This document shows, piece by piece, positions 6,368 to 20,142 of a DNA stretch of 20,749 bases. A model generated the notes under the pieces. It did no database searches. It was not told the origin of the DNA and saw nothing but the letters and a program-made list of their open reading frames with translations. The translations under genes and the position numbers were made by a program. Position 1 is the first letter of the stretch, and the number at the start of each line of letters is the position of its first letter. Origin of the DNA: Dechloromonas sp. GTDB taxonomy: Bacteria > Pseudomonadota > Gammaproteobacteria > Burkholderiales > Rhodocyclaceae. Location: the NCBI GenBank assembly GCA_017302355.1, contig JAFLDQ010000053.1, positions 1 through 20,749 of the forward strand, read 5' to 3'.

Positions 6368-7558
6368 GTGAATCCGCACCTCGGCCAACTCCAGCCCTAC
6401 CCGTTCGAAAAACTGCGCGCCCTGTTCGCCGGCGTCACGCCGAACCCGCAATACAGGGAAATCAAGCTGTCGATCGGCGAGCCGCAGCATGCGACGCCCC
6501 GCTTCATCATGGAAGCGCTCGCGGGCGGTCTCAAGGGGCTGGCCAACTATCCGACGACGCAGGGCATGCCGGCGCTCCGCCAGGCCATCGCCGCCTGGTG
6601 CCGGCGTCGCTACGGACTGGAACTCGATGCGGAAACCGGGATTCTTCCGGTCAACGGCTCACGCGAGGCGCTTTTCTCCTTCGCCCAGACGGTGATCGAC
6701 CCCGGCCGCGGTCATGTGCCGCTGGTCGTCAGCCCCAACCCGTTCTACCAGATCTACGAAGGCGCCGCCTATCTGGCTGGCGCCGAACCGCGCTTCCTGA
6801 ATACGCTGCCGGAAAGCGATTTCGCCTTCGACTATGGCGCGCTTGCCGACAGGGAATGGGCGCGCGTCCAACTCCTCTACGTCTGCTCGCCGGGCAATCC
6901 GACCGGCAAGGTGTTTTCGCTCGACGACTGGAAAGCCCTGTTCGCGCTGTCCGACCGGCACGGCTTCATCATCGCCTCCGACGAGTGCTATTCGGAAATC
7001 CATTTCGACGAGACCAGTCCGCCGCTCGGCGCGCTGCAGGCGGCGAAGTTGCTCGGGCGCGGCAACGAGCGCGTGGTCATGTTCTCAAGCCTCTCCAAGC
7101 GCTCCAACGTGCCGGGCATGCGCTCGGGCTTCGTCGCCGGCGACGCCGCCATCCTGAGGAAATTCCTGCTCTACCGCACCTACCACGGCTGCGCCATGGC
7201 GCCCCCGGTGCAGACCGCTTCCGTCGCCGCCTGGAACGACGAGGCGCATGTCCTCGACAACCGCAACCAGTACCGCGAGAAATTCGCCGCGTGCACGCCG
7301 CGGATCGCCGAAGTGCTCGGCACCGGCATGCCCGACGCGAGCTTCTACCTGTGGGCGAGGACGCCGGTCGCCGACACCGAGTTCGCCCGCAGCCTGTTCG
7401 CGCACTATAATGTCATCGTTCTGCCCGGCAGCTTCCTTGCCCGCGAGTCCGGCGGCGTCAATCCGGGCGCCGGTTTCGTCCGCATCGCGCTGGTGGCCTC
7501 GCTGGACGAATGTCTGGAGGCGGCCGAGCGAATTCGTCAGTATGCCCAACAACTGTAG
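6368..7558 (+). CDS. dapC: Succinyldiaminopimelate transaminase DapC
   Basis: A 396-residue fold-type I PLP aminotransferase, predicted to make N-succinyl-LL-2,6-diaminopimelate from the keto precursor using glutamate, in the succinylase branch of lysine and peptidoglycan-DAP synthesis. Recognised features are LGQLQPYPFEKLRALF at the N-terminus (typical DapC opening), LSIGEPQH, ANYPTTQG, and the SPGNPTGKVFS motif. DECYSEIHF carries the aspartate that contacts the PLP ring nitrogen, and the PLP lysine K244 lies in SSLSKRSNVPGMRSGF. The frame is open upstream to a TTG at 6338, but that codon overlaps the probable -10 and adds residues not seen in the family. GTG at 6368 (MNPHLG) is therefore preferred. 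It is the first gene of dapC-dapD-pilT/U-like-dapE-prmB, with 15 bp to dapD. Confidence 0.93.
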   Translation: MNPHLGQLQPYPFEKLRALFAGVTPNPQYREIKLSIGEPQHATPRFIMEALAGGLKGLANYPTTQGMPALRQAIAAWCRRRYGLELDAETGILPVNGSREALFSFAQTVIDPGRGHVPLVVSPNPFYQIYEGAAYLAGAEPRFLNTLPESDFAFDYGALADREWARVQLLYVCSPGNPTGKVFSLDDWKALFALSDRHGFIIASDECYSEIHFDETSPPLGALQAAKLLGRGNERVVMFSSLSKRSNVPGMRSGFVAGDAAILRKFLLYRTYHGCAMAPPVQTASVAAWNDEAHVLDNRNQYREKFAACTPRIAEVLGTGMPDASFYLWARTPVADTEFARSLFAHYNVIVLPGSFLARESGGVNPGAGFVRIALVASLDECLEAAERIRQYAQQL

Positions 7559-7573
7559 TCAGAGAGAAACCTC

Positions 7574-11632
<4,059 letters not shown>

Positions 11633-11767
11633 ACGCCTGATTCCATTTCCCGATCAATTGTGACGCGAAGACGAGCCGCCGGCAGTGCAAGCAGCACGGC
11701 AAGGCGAAGGCGACAAAGTCACGGTTGGTCTGGGAATGGAATGACACTCCGGCGTGCGCCGCTGAAC

Positions 11768-11971
11768 CTAGCGGTCGCCGTCTGCCTGCCCGGCGCGCTG
11801 CTGCGACTGCCGGTTGGCCAGGTCGATCTTCTGCTCCATCTGCTCCATCGTCCTTTTGCCCTGTTCAAGCTCCTGCTTCTTGATGGCGGCGCCGGTGGCC
11901 GCGGTACCCGCCGTTTCCACGCCGCAGGCGCCCAGGGACAGGGTGATGACCAACAATGGCAAACATTTCAT
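11768..11971 (-). CDS. Small lipoprotein, 67 residues, unknown function
   Basis: A short predicted lipoprotein starting at the ATG at 11971 (MKCLPLLVITLSLGAC). It has a Lys-containing n-region, a hydrophobic core and the lipobox LGAC with C18. The mature part is only about 50 residues: a small Ala/Thr/Gly-rich stretch, then a charged helix (KKQELEQGKRTMEQMEQKIDLANRQ, in two parts) that looks like a short coiled coil. Similar tiny lipoproteins occur widely, but I cannot assign a function. The open frame extends upstream to 12139, but that part overlaps pepD and lacks signal-peptide character, so the internal ATG is the real start. It begins 25 bp after the pepD stop and is likely cotranscribed with pepD. 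Confidence 0.7.
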   Translation of the reverse strand: MKCLPLLVITLSLGACGVETAGTAATGAAIKKQELEQGKRTMEQMEQKIDLANRQSQQRAGQADGDR

Positions 11972-11996
11972 CGTCGCGGCTCCGCAATGGCCGGGA

Positions 11997-13466
11997 TCAT
12001 TCGACAGCAGCGAGTATCGCCCGCAGGAGCTGCCAGCAATTTCCGACGCTCGCGATCTCCACCGCCTCGCCCGGCGCGTGCGCGCCACGGATGGTCGGAC
12101 CGAAGGAGACGATATCGAGCCCCGGATACTTCGCGCCAATGATGCCGCATTCCAGACCGGCGTGGATCACCTGGACCCGCGAATCGCTGGCGAATTCCCG
12201 GCGATAGACCGACCGGCACAGCGAGAGCAGTTGCGAATCGGGATTCGGCGCCCATCCGGGGTAATGCCCCGCCTTCTCGGCAACGGTCCCGGACAGCGCA
12301 AAGAGGCTGACGATCTCGTCCGCCAGCGCCGCGCTGCCGCTGTCCAGCAGCGAGCGGACCATGAAATTGCAGGAGCCGCCGCCGGCATCGAGTTTCACCA
12401 CGCCGAGGTTGTTCGAGGTTTCGACCACACCGGGGACCTGCCTGCTCATGCGCCGGACGCCGTGCGGGGCGGCATGCAGCGAGGCCAGCCAGATGGCCTG
12501 GTCGGCGGGAGACAACAACGCGAGGGCACCAGGTTGCGGCGAACCTCCCAGGGTGACGCCGTCATCGACCCCGGCCAGTTCCCGGCGCAGACAGGCCTCC
12601 CATTCCTTGAGACAGGCGACCAGTTTTTCCGCCGCCGGGCCGGGGACGGCGATGACGGCAAACGCCTCGCGCGGCAGGGCGTTGCGCGCCGTGCCGCCGT
12701 TCAGGCGGGCCAGGCGCAGCGCCAGGTGTTCTTCGAGTCCGCGCAGGACGCGCACCAGCAGCTTGATCGCGTTGCCCCGTTCCTCATGGATGTCGACCCC
12801 GCTATGCCCGCCGCGGAGACCGCGCAGATCGATCCGCCAGGACTGCCAGCCCTCCGGCGCCGGCTCGGGCGAACCGCTGCGCCGCACATTGACGTCGAGT
12901 CCGCCGGCGCAACCGAGATAGAACTCTCCCCACAATTCGGTATCCAGGTTGAGCATCAGGCGTCCGGCGAGCGCATCGGGCGCCAGCCCATGGGCGCCTC
13001 CCATCCCGGCCTCTTCGTCAACGGTGAACAACGCTTCGAGCGGCCCGTGCTGGAGGCTGACGTCCTCGAGGACCGCCAGAATCAGGGCCACGCCGATGCC
13101 GTTGTCGGCCCCCAGCGTAGTGCCGCCGGCGACCAGCCAGCCGTCGCGCCGCACCGGCCGGATCGGATCACGCGAAAAGTCGTGCGGCGTGTCGGTGTTG
13201 TTCTGACACACCATGTCGAGATGCGCCTGCAGGATGACGCCGGGGAGATGCGCCCGCCCGGCGCTGGCCGGCTTGCGGATAATCAGGTTGCCGGCGGCGT
13301 CGACCGCAACGGCCAGACCGCGCTGTTCGGCCCAGACCGAAAGCTGCTGACGCAAGCGCGCCTCTTCCTTCGATGCACGCGGAATGGCGCACAGGGTGGC
13401 GAAATGCTTCCACACGATGCCTGGTTCCAGCGACGGGAATACGGATGTTGTCGGCAGATCGGACAT
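11997..13466 (-). CDS. pepD: Aminoacyl-histidine dipeptidase PepD (Xaa-His dipeptidase)
   Basis: A 489-residue M20-family dimetallo-peptidase that hydrolyses dipeptides, classically Xaa-His and others, in the cytoplasm. Metal and catalytic motifs are complete: H82 and D84 in LQAHLDMVCQ, D121 in LGADNGIGVA, E151/E152 in TVDEEAGMGGAHG, D175 in LNLDTE, and a late His in VIHAGLECG. The lid region contains RGGHSGVDI. Length matches E. coli PepD (about 485). The ATG at 13466 (MSDLPTTSVF) has GGGAG 9 bp upstream. The frame continues upstream through the tRNA-His gene, which cannot be coding. Only 18 bp separate its start from the T-run of the tRNA-His terminator, so it has little room for a promoter of its own. 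The small lipoprotein gene follows 25 bp downstream. Confidence 0.95.
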   Translation of the reverse strand: MSDLPTTSVFPSLEPGIVWKHFATLCAIPRASKEEARLRQQLSVWAEQRGLAVAVDAAGNLIIRKPASAGRAHLPGVILQAHLDMVCQNNTDTPHDFSRDPIRPVRRDGWLVAGGTTLGADNGIGVALILAVLEDVSLQHGPLEALFTVDEEAGMGGAHGLAPDALAGRLMLNLDTELWGEFYLGCAGGLDVNVRRSGSPEPAPEGWQSWRIDLRGLRGGHSGVDIHEERGNAIKLLVRVLRGLEEHLALRLARLNGGTARNALPREAFAVIAVPGPAAEKLVACLKEWEACLRRELAGVDDGVTLGGSPQPGALALLSPADQAIWLASLHAAPHGVRRMSRQVPGVVETSNNLGVVKLDAGGGSCNFMVRSLLDSGSAALADEIVSLFALSGTVAEKAGHYPGWAPNPDSQLLSLCRSVYRREFASDSRVQVIHAGLECGIIGAKYPGLDIVSFGPTIRGAHAPGEAVEIASVGNCWQLLRAILAAVE

Positions 13467-13484
13467 GGCTTGCGGCTCCCAAGC

Positions 13485-13517
13485 AAAAACCCCCGCAAGC
13501 CTTGCGGCATGCGGGGG
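13485..13517 (-). terminator. Intrinsic terminator between tRNA-His and pepD
   Basis: Read on the minus strand, CCCCCGCA (13517-13510) pairs perfectly with TGCGGGGG (13497-13490) and is followed by TTTTT (13489-13485). The 12-base loop can form a second short stem (GCAAG/CTTGC alternative pairing). It lies 8 bp after the tRNA-His 3' end and 18 bp ahead of the pepD start. Confidence 0.85.
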
Positions 13518-13525
13518 CCTGAATC

Positions 13526-13602
13526 TGGGGCGACTGATGGGTCTCGAACCCACGACAACCGGAATCACAATCCGGGACTCTACCAACTGAGCTACAGCCG
13601 CC
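13526..13602 (-). tRNA. tRNA-His (anticodon GTG)
   Basis: A 77-base cloverleaf nearly identical to E. coli tRNA-His. The anticodon stem CCGGA/TCCGG encloses loop TTGTGAT with anticodon GTG. The extra 5' G(-1), opposite discriminator C73 and a hallmark of histidine tRNA, is encoded, as is the CCA end. The acceptor has one G-U pair. D-loop AGTTGGTAGAG and T-loop GGTTCGAGACC are normal. Confidence 0.97.
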
Positions 13603-13618
13603 GTCGAAGAGGGAGCGA

Positions 13619-13648
13619 ATTGTAGCGAACAATCCATTCGCCTGTCTA
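13619..13648 (-). promoter_or_regulatory. Promoter of tRNA-His
   Basis: On the minus strand TAGACA (13648-13643, 5 of 6 matches to the -35 consensus) is followed after 18 bp by TACAAT (13624-13619, 5 of 6 matches to the -10). The -10 ends 16 bp before the tRNA 5' end. It probably also drives pepD by read-through. Confidence 0.65.
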
Positions 13649-13690
13649 TAGATCGCTGCCTCGGCGACCGTGCCGCTGTCTTCCATGCCG

Positions 13691-13699
13691 TGATAGAAT
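13691..13699 (+). promoter_or_regulatory. Extended -10 promoter element for tig
   Basis: TGATAGAAT combines an extended TGn with TAGAAT and lies 42 bp ahead of the tig start, in the 139-bp gap divergent from tRNA-His. No good -35 is visible, as is common with extended -10 promoters. Confidence 0.5.
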
Positions 13700-13741
13700 C
13701 GCAAACCTCATTTTTTCGGCTCGTAGTCACAAGGAAATCTC

Positions 13742-15046
13742 ATGGAAGCGACCACCGCCCAAGCCAACGAACTGGAACGCCGCATCGACCTGTCCATCGC
13801 CATCGAGAATGTCGAAAAGGAGATGGAACAGCGCCTGAAGCGTATGGGAAAGAACATCAGGATGCCGGGTTTCCGCCCGGGCAAGGTGCCGTTCAGCATC
13901 GTCAAGCAGCAATACGGCGGCCAGGCGCGCCATGAAGTGCTGTCCGAGGAACTCGACCGCGTCTTCGGCGAGACGGTGACCGCCCAGAAGCTGCGCGTTG
14001 CGGGCTACCCGCGGATCGAGCCCAAGGCCAGCGAAAGCACGACCCACCTCGAGTTCTCGGCCATCTTCGAGGTCTACCCGGATTTCACCCCGGCCGACAT
14101 GTCGACCGTGGAAGTCGAGCGTCCGGTACTTGAAGTCGGCGCCGCGGAGGTCGACAAGACCCTCGACATCCTGCGCAAGCAGCGCGTCTCCTACGAGGAC
14201 TCCGATCGCACGGCCGCCAAGGAGGACCGCGTCGTCATCGACTTCGTCGGCAAGAAGGATGGCGAGCCTTTCCAGGGCGGTCAGGCGAGCGACTATCCCT
14301 TCATCCTTGGCCAGGGCATGATGCTGCCCGACTTCGAGAAGGCCGTCGAAGGCGCCAGGTCCGGCGAATCGAGGAATTTCGACCTGACCTTTCCGGCCGA
14401 TTACTTCGCCAAGGATCTGGCCGGGCAGACCGTGCAGTTCGAAGTCAGCGTCAAGCAGGTGCAGGCGCCCAGGCTGCCGGAGGTCGACGCGGATTTCGCG
14501 AAGAGCATGGGCATCGCCGACGGCGACGTGGCCAAGATGCGCGCCGAGATCGAGGCCAACCTCAAACGCGAAGTGAAGCGCCGCATCGAAGGCAAGGTCA
14601 AGGATCAGGTCATGGAAGCGCTGATCAAGGCCAACCCGATCTCCACGCCGAATGCGCTGATCGAGCTGGAAATCCAGCGCCTGATGCAGGCGGCCCGCGA
14701 GGACATGGAGCAGCGCGGCATGAAGGTCGCGGACATGCCGATCCGGCCCGAGTGGTTTGCCGACCAGGCGCGACGCCGCGTGGTGCTCGGCCTGATTCTT
14801 GCGGAACTGGTGAAATCGGAGAAGCTCCAGCCAACTCCCGAGCAGGTTCGCGCGATGGTCGAGGAAAGCGCCCAGAGCTACGAGCACCCGGACGAAGTCG
14901 TCCGCTGGTATTACGCCCAACCGCAGCGCCTCGGCGAAGTCGAAGGTCTGGCCATCGAGAATAATGTCGTCGAATGGGTGCTTGGCAAGGCCAAGGTGAC
15001 CGACAAGGTCGCGGTTTTTGATGAACTCATGGGCCAGAAGCAGTAA
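13742..15046 (+). CDS. tig: Trigger factor
   Basis: A 434-residue ribosome-associated chaperone and peptidyl-prolyl isomerase that shields nascent chains at the exit tunnel. The N-terminal ribosome-binding domain carries the signature GFRPGKVP at 43-50. The FKBP-type isomerase domain lies at about 155-240 (DRVVIDFVGKKDGEPFQGG, FILGQGMMLPDFEKAVEG). The C-terminal helical chaperone arms follow (about 250-430). Length is typical (430-450). AAGGAA lies about 6 bp ahead of the ATG. It is the first gene of the usual tig-clpP-clpX order, with 56 bp to clpP. A promoter with an extended -10 is at 13691. Confidence 0.97.
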   Translation: MEATTAQANELERRIDLSIAIENVEKEMEQRLKRMGKNIRMPGFRPGKVPFSIVKQQYGGQARHEVLSEELDRVFGETVTAQKLRVAGYPRIEPKASESTTHLEFSAIFEVYPDFTPADMSTVEVERPVLEVGAAEVDKTLDILRKQRVSYEDSDRTAAKEDRVVIDFVGKKDGEPFQGGQASDYPFILGQGMMLPDFEKAVEGARSGESRNFDLTFPADYFAKDLAGQTVQFEVSVKQVQAPRLPEVDADFAKSMGIADGDVAKMRAEIEANLKREVKRRIEGKVKDQVMEALIKANPISTPNALIELEIQRLMQAAREDMEQRGMKVADMPIRPEWFADQARRRVVLGLILAELVKSEKLQPTPEQVRAMVEESAQSYEHPDEVVRWYYAQPQRLGEVEGLAIENNVVEWVLGKAKVTDKVAVFDELMGQKQ

Positions 15047-15102
15047 TCTTCCCGATGTCGCCACGGCGACGACCATCTTGAACGCGACAGGCAAGGGCTG
15101 AC

Positions 15103-15732
15103 ATGAATAGCGACAACGCAGGCAACCTGGACCCGCAGGCACTGGGCCTGGTCCCGATGGTGATCGAACAGAGCGGCCGCGGCGAGCGCGCGTTCGACAT
15201 CTATTCCCGCCTCCTCAAGGAGCGCGTGGTGTTTCTCGTCGGCCCGGTCAACGATGCAACCGCCAATCTCGTCGTCGCGCAACTGCTGTTCCTCGAAGCG
15301 GACAATCCGGACAAGGACATCCACTTCTACATCAACTCGCCGGGCGGCGCGGTGACCGCCGGCCTGTCGATCTACGACACCATGCAGTTCATCAAGCCGG
15401 ACGTGTCGACGCTCTGTGTCGGCCAGGCGGCTTCGATGGGCGCCTTCCTCCTCTGCGCCGGCGCCAGGGGCAAGCGTTTCGCGCTGCCCAACTCGCGCAT
15501 GATGATTCACCAGCCGCTGGGCGGCTTCCAGGGCCAGGCCTCGGACATCGCCATTCACGCCAGGGAGATCCTGTCGATTCGCGATCGCCTGAACCGGATC
15601 ATGGCCGAGCACAGCGGTCAACCGCTGGAACGCATCGAAAAGGACACCGATCGCGACAATTTCCTTTCTGCCGAGGAAGCGGCAGAATACGGCTTGATCG
15701 ACAAGGTGCTGACCCGCCGCGACGCGGCTTGA
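15103..15732 (+). CDS. clpP: ATP-dependent Clp protease proteolytic subunit ClpP
   Basis: A 209-residue serine protease subunit that forms the double-heptamer chamber fed by ClpX (and ClpA). The catalytic triad is at the standard positions: S111 in [12 protein letters not shown]136 in [10 protein letters not shown], and D185 in [13 protein letters not shown]. The N-terminal piece up to about residue 15 is probably removed by self-cleavage, as in E. coli. [24 protein letters not shown] is the usual mature start region. AAGGG lies ahead of the ATG. clpX follows after 16 bp. A CTTGAA hexamer at 15077 resembles a heat-shock -35, but no matching -10 follows. Confidence 0.98.
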   Translation: MNSDNAGNLDPQALGLVPMVIEQSGRGERAFDIYSRLLKERVVFLVGPVNDATANLVVAQLLFLEADNPDKDIHFYINSPGGAVTAGLSIYDTMQFIKPDVSTLCVGQAASMGAFLLCAGARGKRFALPNSRMMIHQPLGGFQGQASDIAIHAREILSIRDRLNRIMAEHSGQPLERIEKDTDRDNFLSAEEAAEYGLIDKVLTRRDAA

Positions 15733-15748
15733 ACGGAGAGGTTCTCGG

Positions 15749-17011
15749 ATGACCAGAGGCGCCCAGGAAAAACTGCTCTACTGCTCGTTCTGCGGCAAGA
15801 GCCAGCATGAAGTCAAGAAACTGATCGCCGGCCCGGCGGTGTTCATCTGTGACGAGTGCATCGCGCTGTGCAACGACATCATCCGCGACGAGCTGCCCGA
15901 GGAGTCCGCCAAGGCCGGTCGCTCGGACCTGCCGACGCCACGCGAGATCTGCTCGATCCTCGACCAGTACGTGATCGGTCAGGAAGTCGCCAAGCGCATC
16001 CTCGCTGTCGCGGTCTACAACCACTACAAGCGCCTCCGTCATACCGCCAGGAATGCCGTCGAGGTCGAGTTGGCGAAGAGCAACATCCTGCTCGTCGGGC
16101 CCACCGGTTCGGGCAAGACGCTCCTTGCGCAGACGCTGGCCCGCCTGCTCAACGTCCCCTTCGTCATGGCCGATGCGACGACGCTGACCGAAGCCGGCTA
16201 TGTCGGCGAGGACGTCGAGAACATCATCCAGAAGCTGCTGCAGAAGTGCGATTACGACATCGAGAAGGCGCAGCAGGGTATCGTTTACATCGACGAAATC
16301 GACAAGATCTCGCGCAAGTCGGACAACCCGTCGATCACCCGCGACGTTTCCGGCGAAGGCGTGCAGCAGGCGCTGCTCAAGCTCATCGAAGGCACGGTTG
16401 CCTCGATTCCACCCCAGGGCGGGCGCAAGCACCCGAACCAGGACTTCGTCCAGGTGGACACGACCAACATCCTCTTCATCTGCGGCGGCGCCTTTGCCGG
16501 GCTGGAAAAGATCATCCAGAACCGCTCGGAAAAGGGTGGCATCGGCTTCGGCGCCGAGGTCAAGGGCAAGAATGACAAGAAGGCGATCGGCCAGATTCTC
16601 CTCGATGCCGAGCCGGAGGATCTCATCAAGTTTGGCCTCATCCCCGAACTGATCGGCCGCCTGCCGGTGGTCGCCACCTTGCAAGAACTGGAAGAACCGG
16701 CGCTGATCCAGATCCTCACGGAACCCAAGAACGCGCTGATCAAGCAATACCAGAAGCTGTTCGGCATGGAAGACGTCGAACTGGAAGTGCGTCCCGGCGC
16801 GCTTTCCGCCATCGCCAGGAAGGCGCTGGCGCGCAAGACGGGCGCCCGCGGCCTGCGCTCGATCCTCGAGCATGCCCTGCTCGACACGATGTACGAACTC
16901 CCCGGCATGGAGAATGTCGAAAAAGTGGTCATCGACGAGAACATGATCACCGGCGACACCCCGCCCCTGCTGATCTACGCTGATCAGCCGAAGGTTTCCG
17001 GCTCCAACTGA
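15749..17011 (+). CDS. clpX: ATP-dependent Clp protease ATP-binding subunit ClpX
   Basis: A 420-residue AAA+ unfoldase that recognises tagged substrates and threads them into ClpP. The N-terminal zinc-binding domain has C12, C15, C34 and C37 (CSFC ... CDEC). Walker A GPTGSGKT is at 117-124, and Walker B VYIDEID has D182/E183. The sensor region and the ClpP-docking loop (IGFGAEV, ahead of the usual helix) are present, as is the C-terminal small domain with [14 protein letters not shown]. Length is typical. GGAGAGG serves as ribosome binding site. It lies 16 bp after clpP, in the same operon. Confidence 0.98.
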   Translation: MTRGAQEKLLYCSFCGKSQHEVKKLIAGPAVFICDECIALCNDIIRDELPEESAKAGRSDLPTPREICSILDQYVIGQEVAKRILAVAVYNHYKRLRHTARNAVEVELAKSNILLVGPTGSGKTLLAQTLARLLNVPFVMADATTLTEAGYVGEDVENIIQKLLQKCDYDIEKAQQGIVYIDEIDKISRKSDNPSITRDVSGEGVQQALLKLIEGTVASIPPQGGRKHPNQDFVQVDTTNILFICGGAFAGLEKIIQNRSEKGGIGFGAEVKGKNDKKAIGQILLDAEPEDLIKFGLIPELIGRLPVVATLQELEEPALIQILTEPKNALIKQYQKLFGMEDVELEVRPGALSAIARKALARKTGARGLRSILEHALLDTMYELPGMENVEKVVIDENMITGDTPPLLIYADQPKVSGSN

Positions 17012-17018
17012 GCCGGGA

Positions 17019-17046
17019 CTTGAATTGCGGTTTCACGTCCCCAATT
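17019..17046 (+). promoter_or_regulatory. Sigma-32-like heat-shock promoter ahead of lon
   Basis: CTTGAA (17019-17024), a 14-bp spacer, then CCCCAATT (17039-17046) match the sigma-32 pattern CTTGAAA/CCCCATnT closely. The element is in the 67-bp gap between clpX and lon, and lon is a classic heat-shock gene. Its -10 is also the left arm of a hairpin (GTCCCC/GGGGAC, 17037-17055). Confidence 0.65.
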
Positions 17047-17055
17047 AGCGGGGAC
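17037..17055. repeat. Short perfect inverted repeat over the lon -10 region
   Basis: GTCCCC (17037-17042), loop AATTAGC, GGGGAC (17050-17055). It could be a weak stop for clpX transcripts, an operator, or a 5'-leader structure of lon mRNA. There is no T-run after it. Confidence 0.4.
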
Positions 17056-17078
17056 ATACCTATTTCAAAGGCATCGTA

Positions 17079-19493
<2,415 letters not shown>

Positions 19494-19524
19494 GTTCCGG
19501 TGCAGGCTGCCGACTTGCCATCGG

Positions 19525-19541
19525 AGCCTGCTTCGCGGGCT
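19525..19541 (+). terminator. Possible weak terminator hairpin after lon
   Basis: AGCCTGC-TTC-GCGGGCT forms a 7-bp stem (one G-U pair) with a 3-base loop, 32 bp after the lon stop, followed by GC-rich repeats (GGCCGGGCCCGGGC). No T-run follows, so efficient intrinsic termination is doubtful. The rest of the 238-bp gap to tRNA-Ala shows only the tRNA promoter. Confidence 0.3.
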
Positions 19542-19682
19542 GGCCGGGCCCGGGCGCAACACCGTGTCCGGCGCTGCGGAGTTGCCGACGGCGTATGTGC
19601 CCAGGGAAGTTCTTCAGGGCGCGTCTCACCTTTGTCGAATCGGGAGAATTGCGACTTGCAGCCAACAATTGCCGTTCAGGTG

Positions 19683-19711
19683 TTTACAAGGACCGGCCCA
19701 GTCCATATAAT
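19683..19711 (+). promoter_or_regulatory. Strong promoter of the tRNA-Ala-Glu-Asp operon
   Basis: TTTACA (19683-19688), a 17-bp spacer and a perfect TATAAT (19706-19711) lie 20 bp ahead of tRNA-Ala. The bases right after the -10 are GCGCCC, the GC-rich discriminator typical of stable-RNA promoters under stringent (ppGpp) control. Confidence 0.85.
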
Positions 19712-19731
19712 GCGCCCTCTTTCACGGAACT

Positions 19732-19807
<76 letters not shown>

Positions 19808-19838
19808 GGCAACCGTGAAGGAACGTTGTCAAGTCCGG

Positions 19839-19914
19839 GTCCCCATCGTCTAGAGGCCTAGGACACCGCCCTTTCACGGCGGTAACCGGGGTTCGAATCC
19901 CCGTGGGGACGCCA
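19839..19914 (+). tRNA. tRNA-Glu (anticodon TTC)
   Basis: A 76-base cloverleaf with encoded CCA. Acceptor GTCCCCA/TGGGGAC, anticodon stem CCGCC/GGCGG with loop CTTTCAC giving TTC, discriminator G73. It is 31 bp after tRNA-Ala in the same transcript. Confidence 0.97.
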
Positions 19915-19926
19915 AGCTTTCAGCGC

Positions 19927-20003
19927 GGAGTGGTAGTTCAGTTGGTTAGAATACCGGCCTGTCACGCCGGGGGTCGCGGGTTCGAGCCCCGTCCACTCCG
20001 CCA
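19927..20003 (+). tRNA. tRNA-Asp (anticodon GTC)
   Basis: A 77-base cloverleaf with encoded CCA. Acceptor GGAGTGG/CCACTCC, anticodon loop CTGTCAC giving GTC, discriminator G73. It is 12 bp after tRNA-Glu and is the last tRNA before the terminator. Confidence 0.97.
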
Positions 20004-20010
20004 ACCAATA

Positions 20011-20042
20011 CAAGAACCGGCCAAGGCCGGTTTTCTTGTTTT
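20011..20042 (+). terminator. Intrinsic terminator of the tRNA operon
   Basis: AACCGGCC-AA-GGCCGGTT forms a strong GC-rich stem (outer flanks CAAG/CTTG can extend it with a bulge), followed by the T-rich TTCTTGTTTT. It starts 7 bp after the tRNA-Asp CCA end. Confidence 0.85.
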
Positions 20043-20068
20043 CGCCGTTGACAGCGCGGTCGAAAACA

Positions 20069-20097
20069 TTGGGACTTTCGCTGGCAGACGGTATACT
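20069..20097 (+). promoter_or_regulatory. Probable promoter of the lytic transglycosylase gene
   Basis: TTGGGA (20069-20074), a 17-bp spacer and TATACT (20092-20097, 5 of 6 matches) lie 45 bp ahead of the start codon. A perfect TTGACA at 20048 has no -10 at the right distance and is less likely. Confidence 0.55.
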
Positions 20098-20142
20098 CGA
20101 AGCTTCCGACCAACCCCCGTTTCGAGGCAGGAGTCTTGCCCC

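Noticed and set aside
11640..11742. Distant inverted repeat ATTCCATTTCCC / GGGAATGGAAT between prmB and the small lipoprotein
   Set aside because: The arms differ by one base in length and lie 80 bp apart, with no gene or other element inside; chance cannot be excluded.
11972..12139. Upstream extension of the small lipoprotein frame to 12139
   Set aside because: It overlaps the end of pepD and has no signal-peptide character; the ATG at 11971 starts a clean lipoprotein signal.
11814..13625. Plus-strand open frame of 603 codons opposite pepD
   Set aside because: Shadow frame that runs through tRNA-His; pepD with all metal ligands is on the other strand.
13642..13651. CTGTCTATAG, also present in the R-M operator (4899-4908), as a second controller site near tRNA-His
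   Set aside because: A shared 10-mer in 20 kb is weak evidence, and the second arm GCCTATAG is missing here.
15077..15102. CTTGAA ahead of clpP as a sigma-32 promoter
   Set aside because: No CCCCAT-like -10 follows at 12-16 bp before the start codon.
13727..16873. Long minus-strand frames opposite tig, clpP and clpX
   Set aside because: Shadows of highly biased GC-rich codons; no family motifs, while the plus-strand genes are complete.
20048..20053. Perfect TTGACA as the -35 for mltD
   Set aside because: The TATACT element is 38 bp further on; TTGGGA at 20069 has the correct 17-bp spacing.
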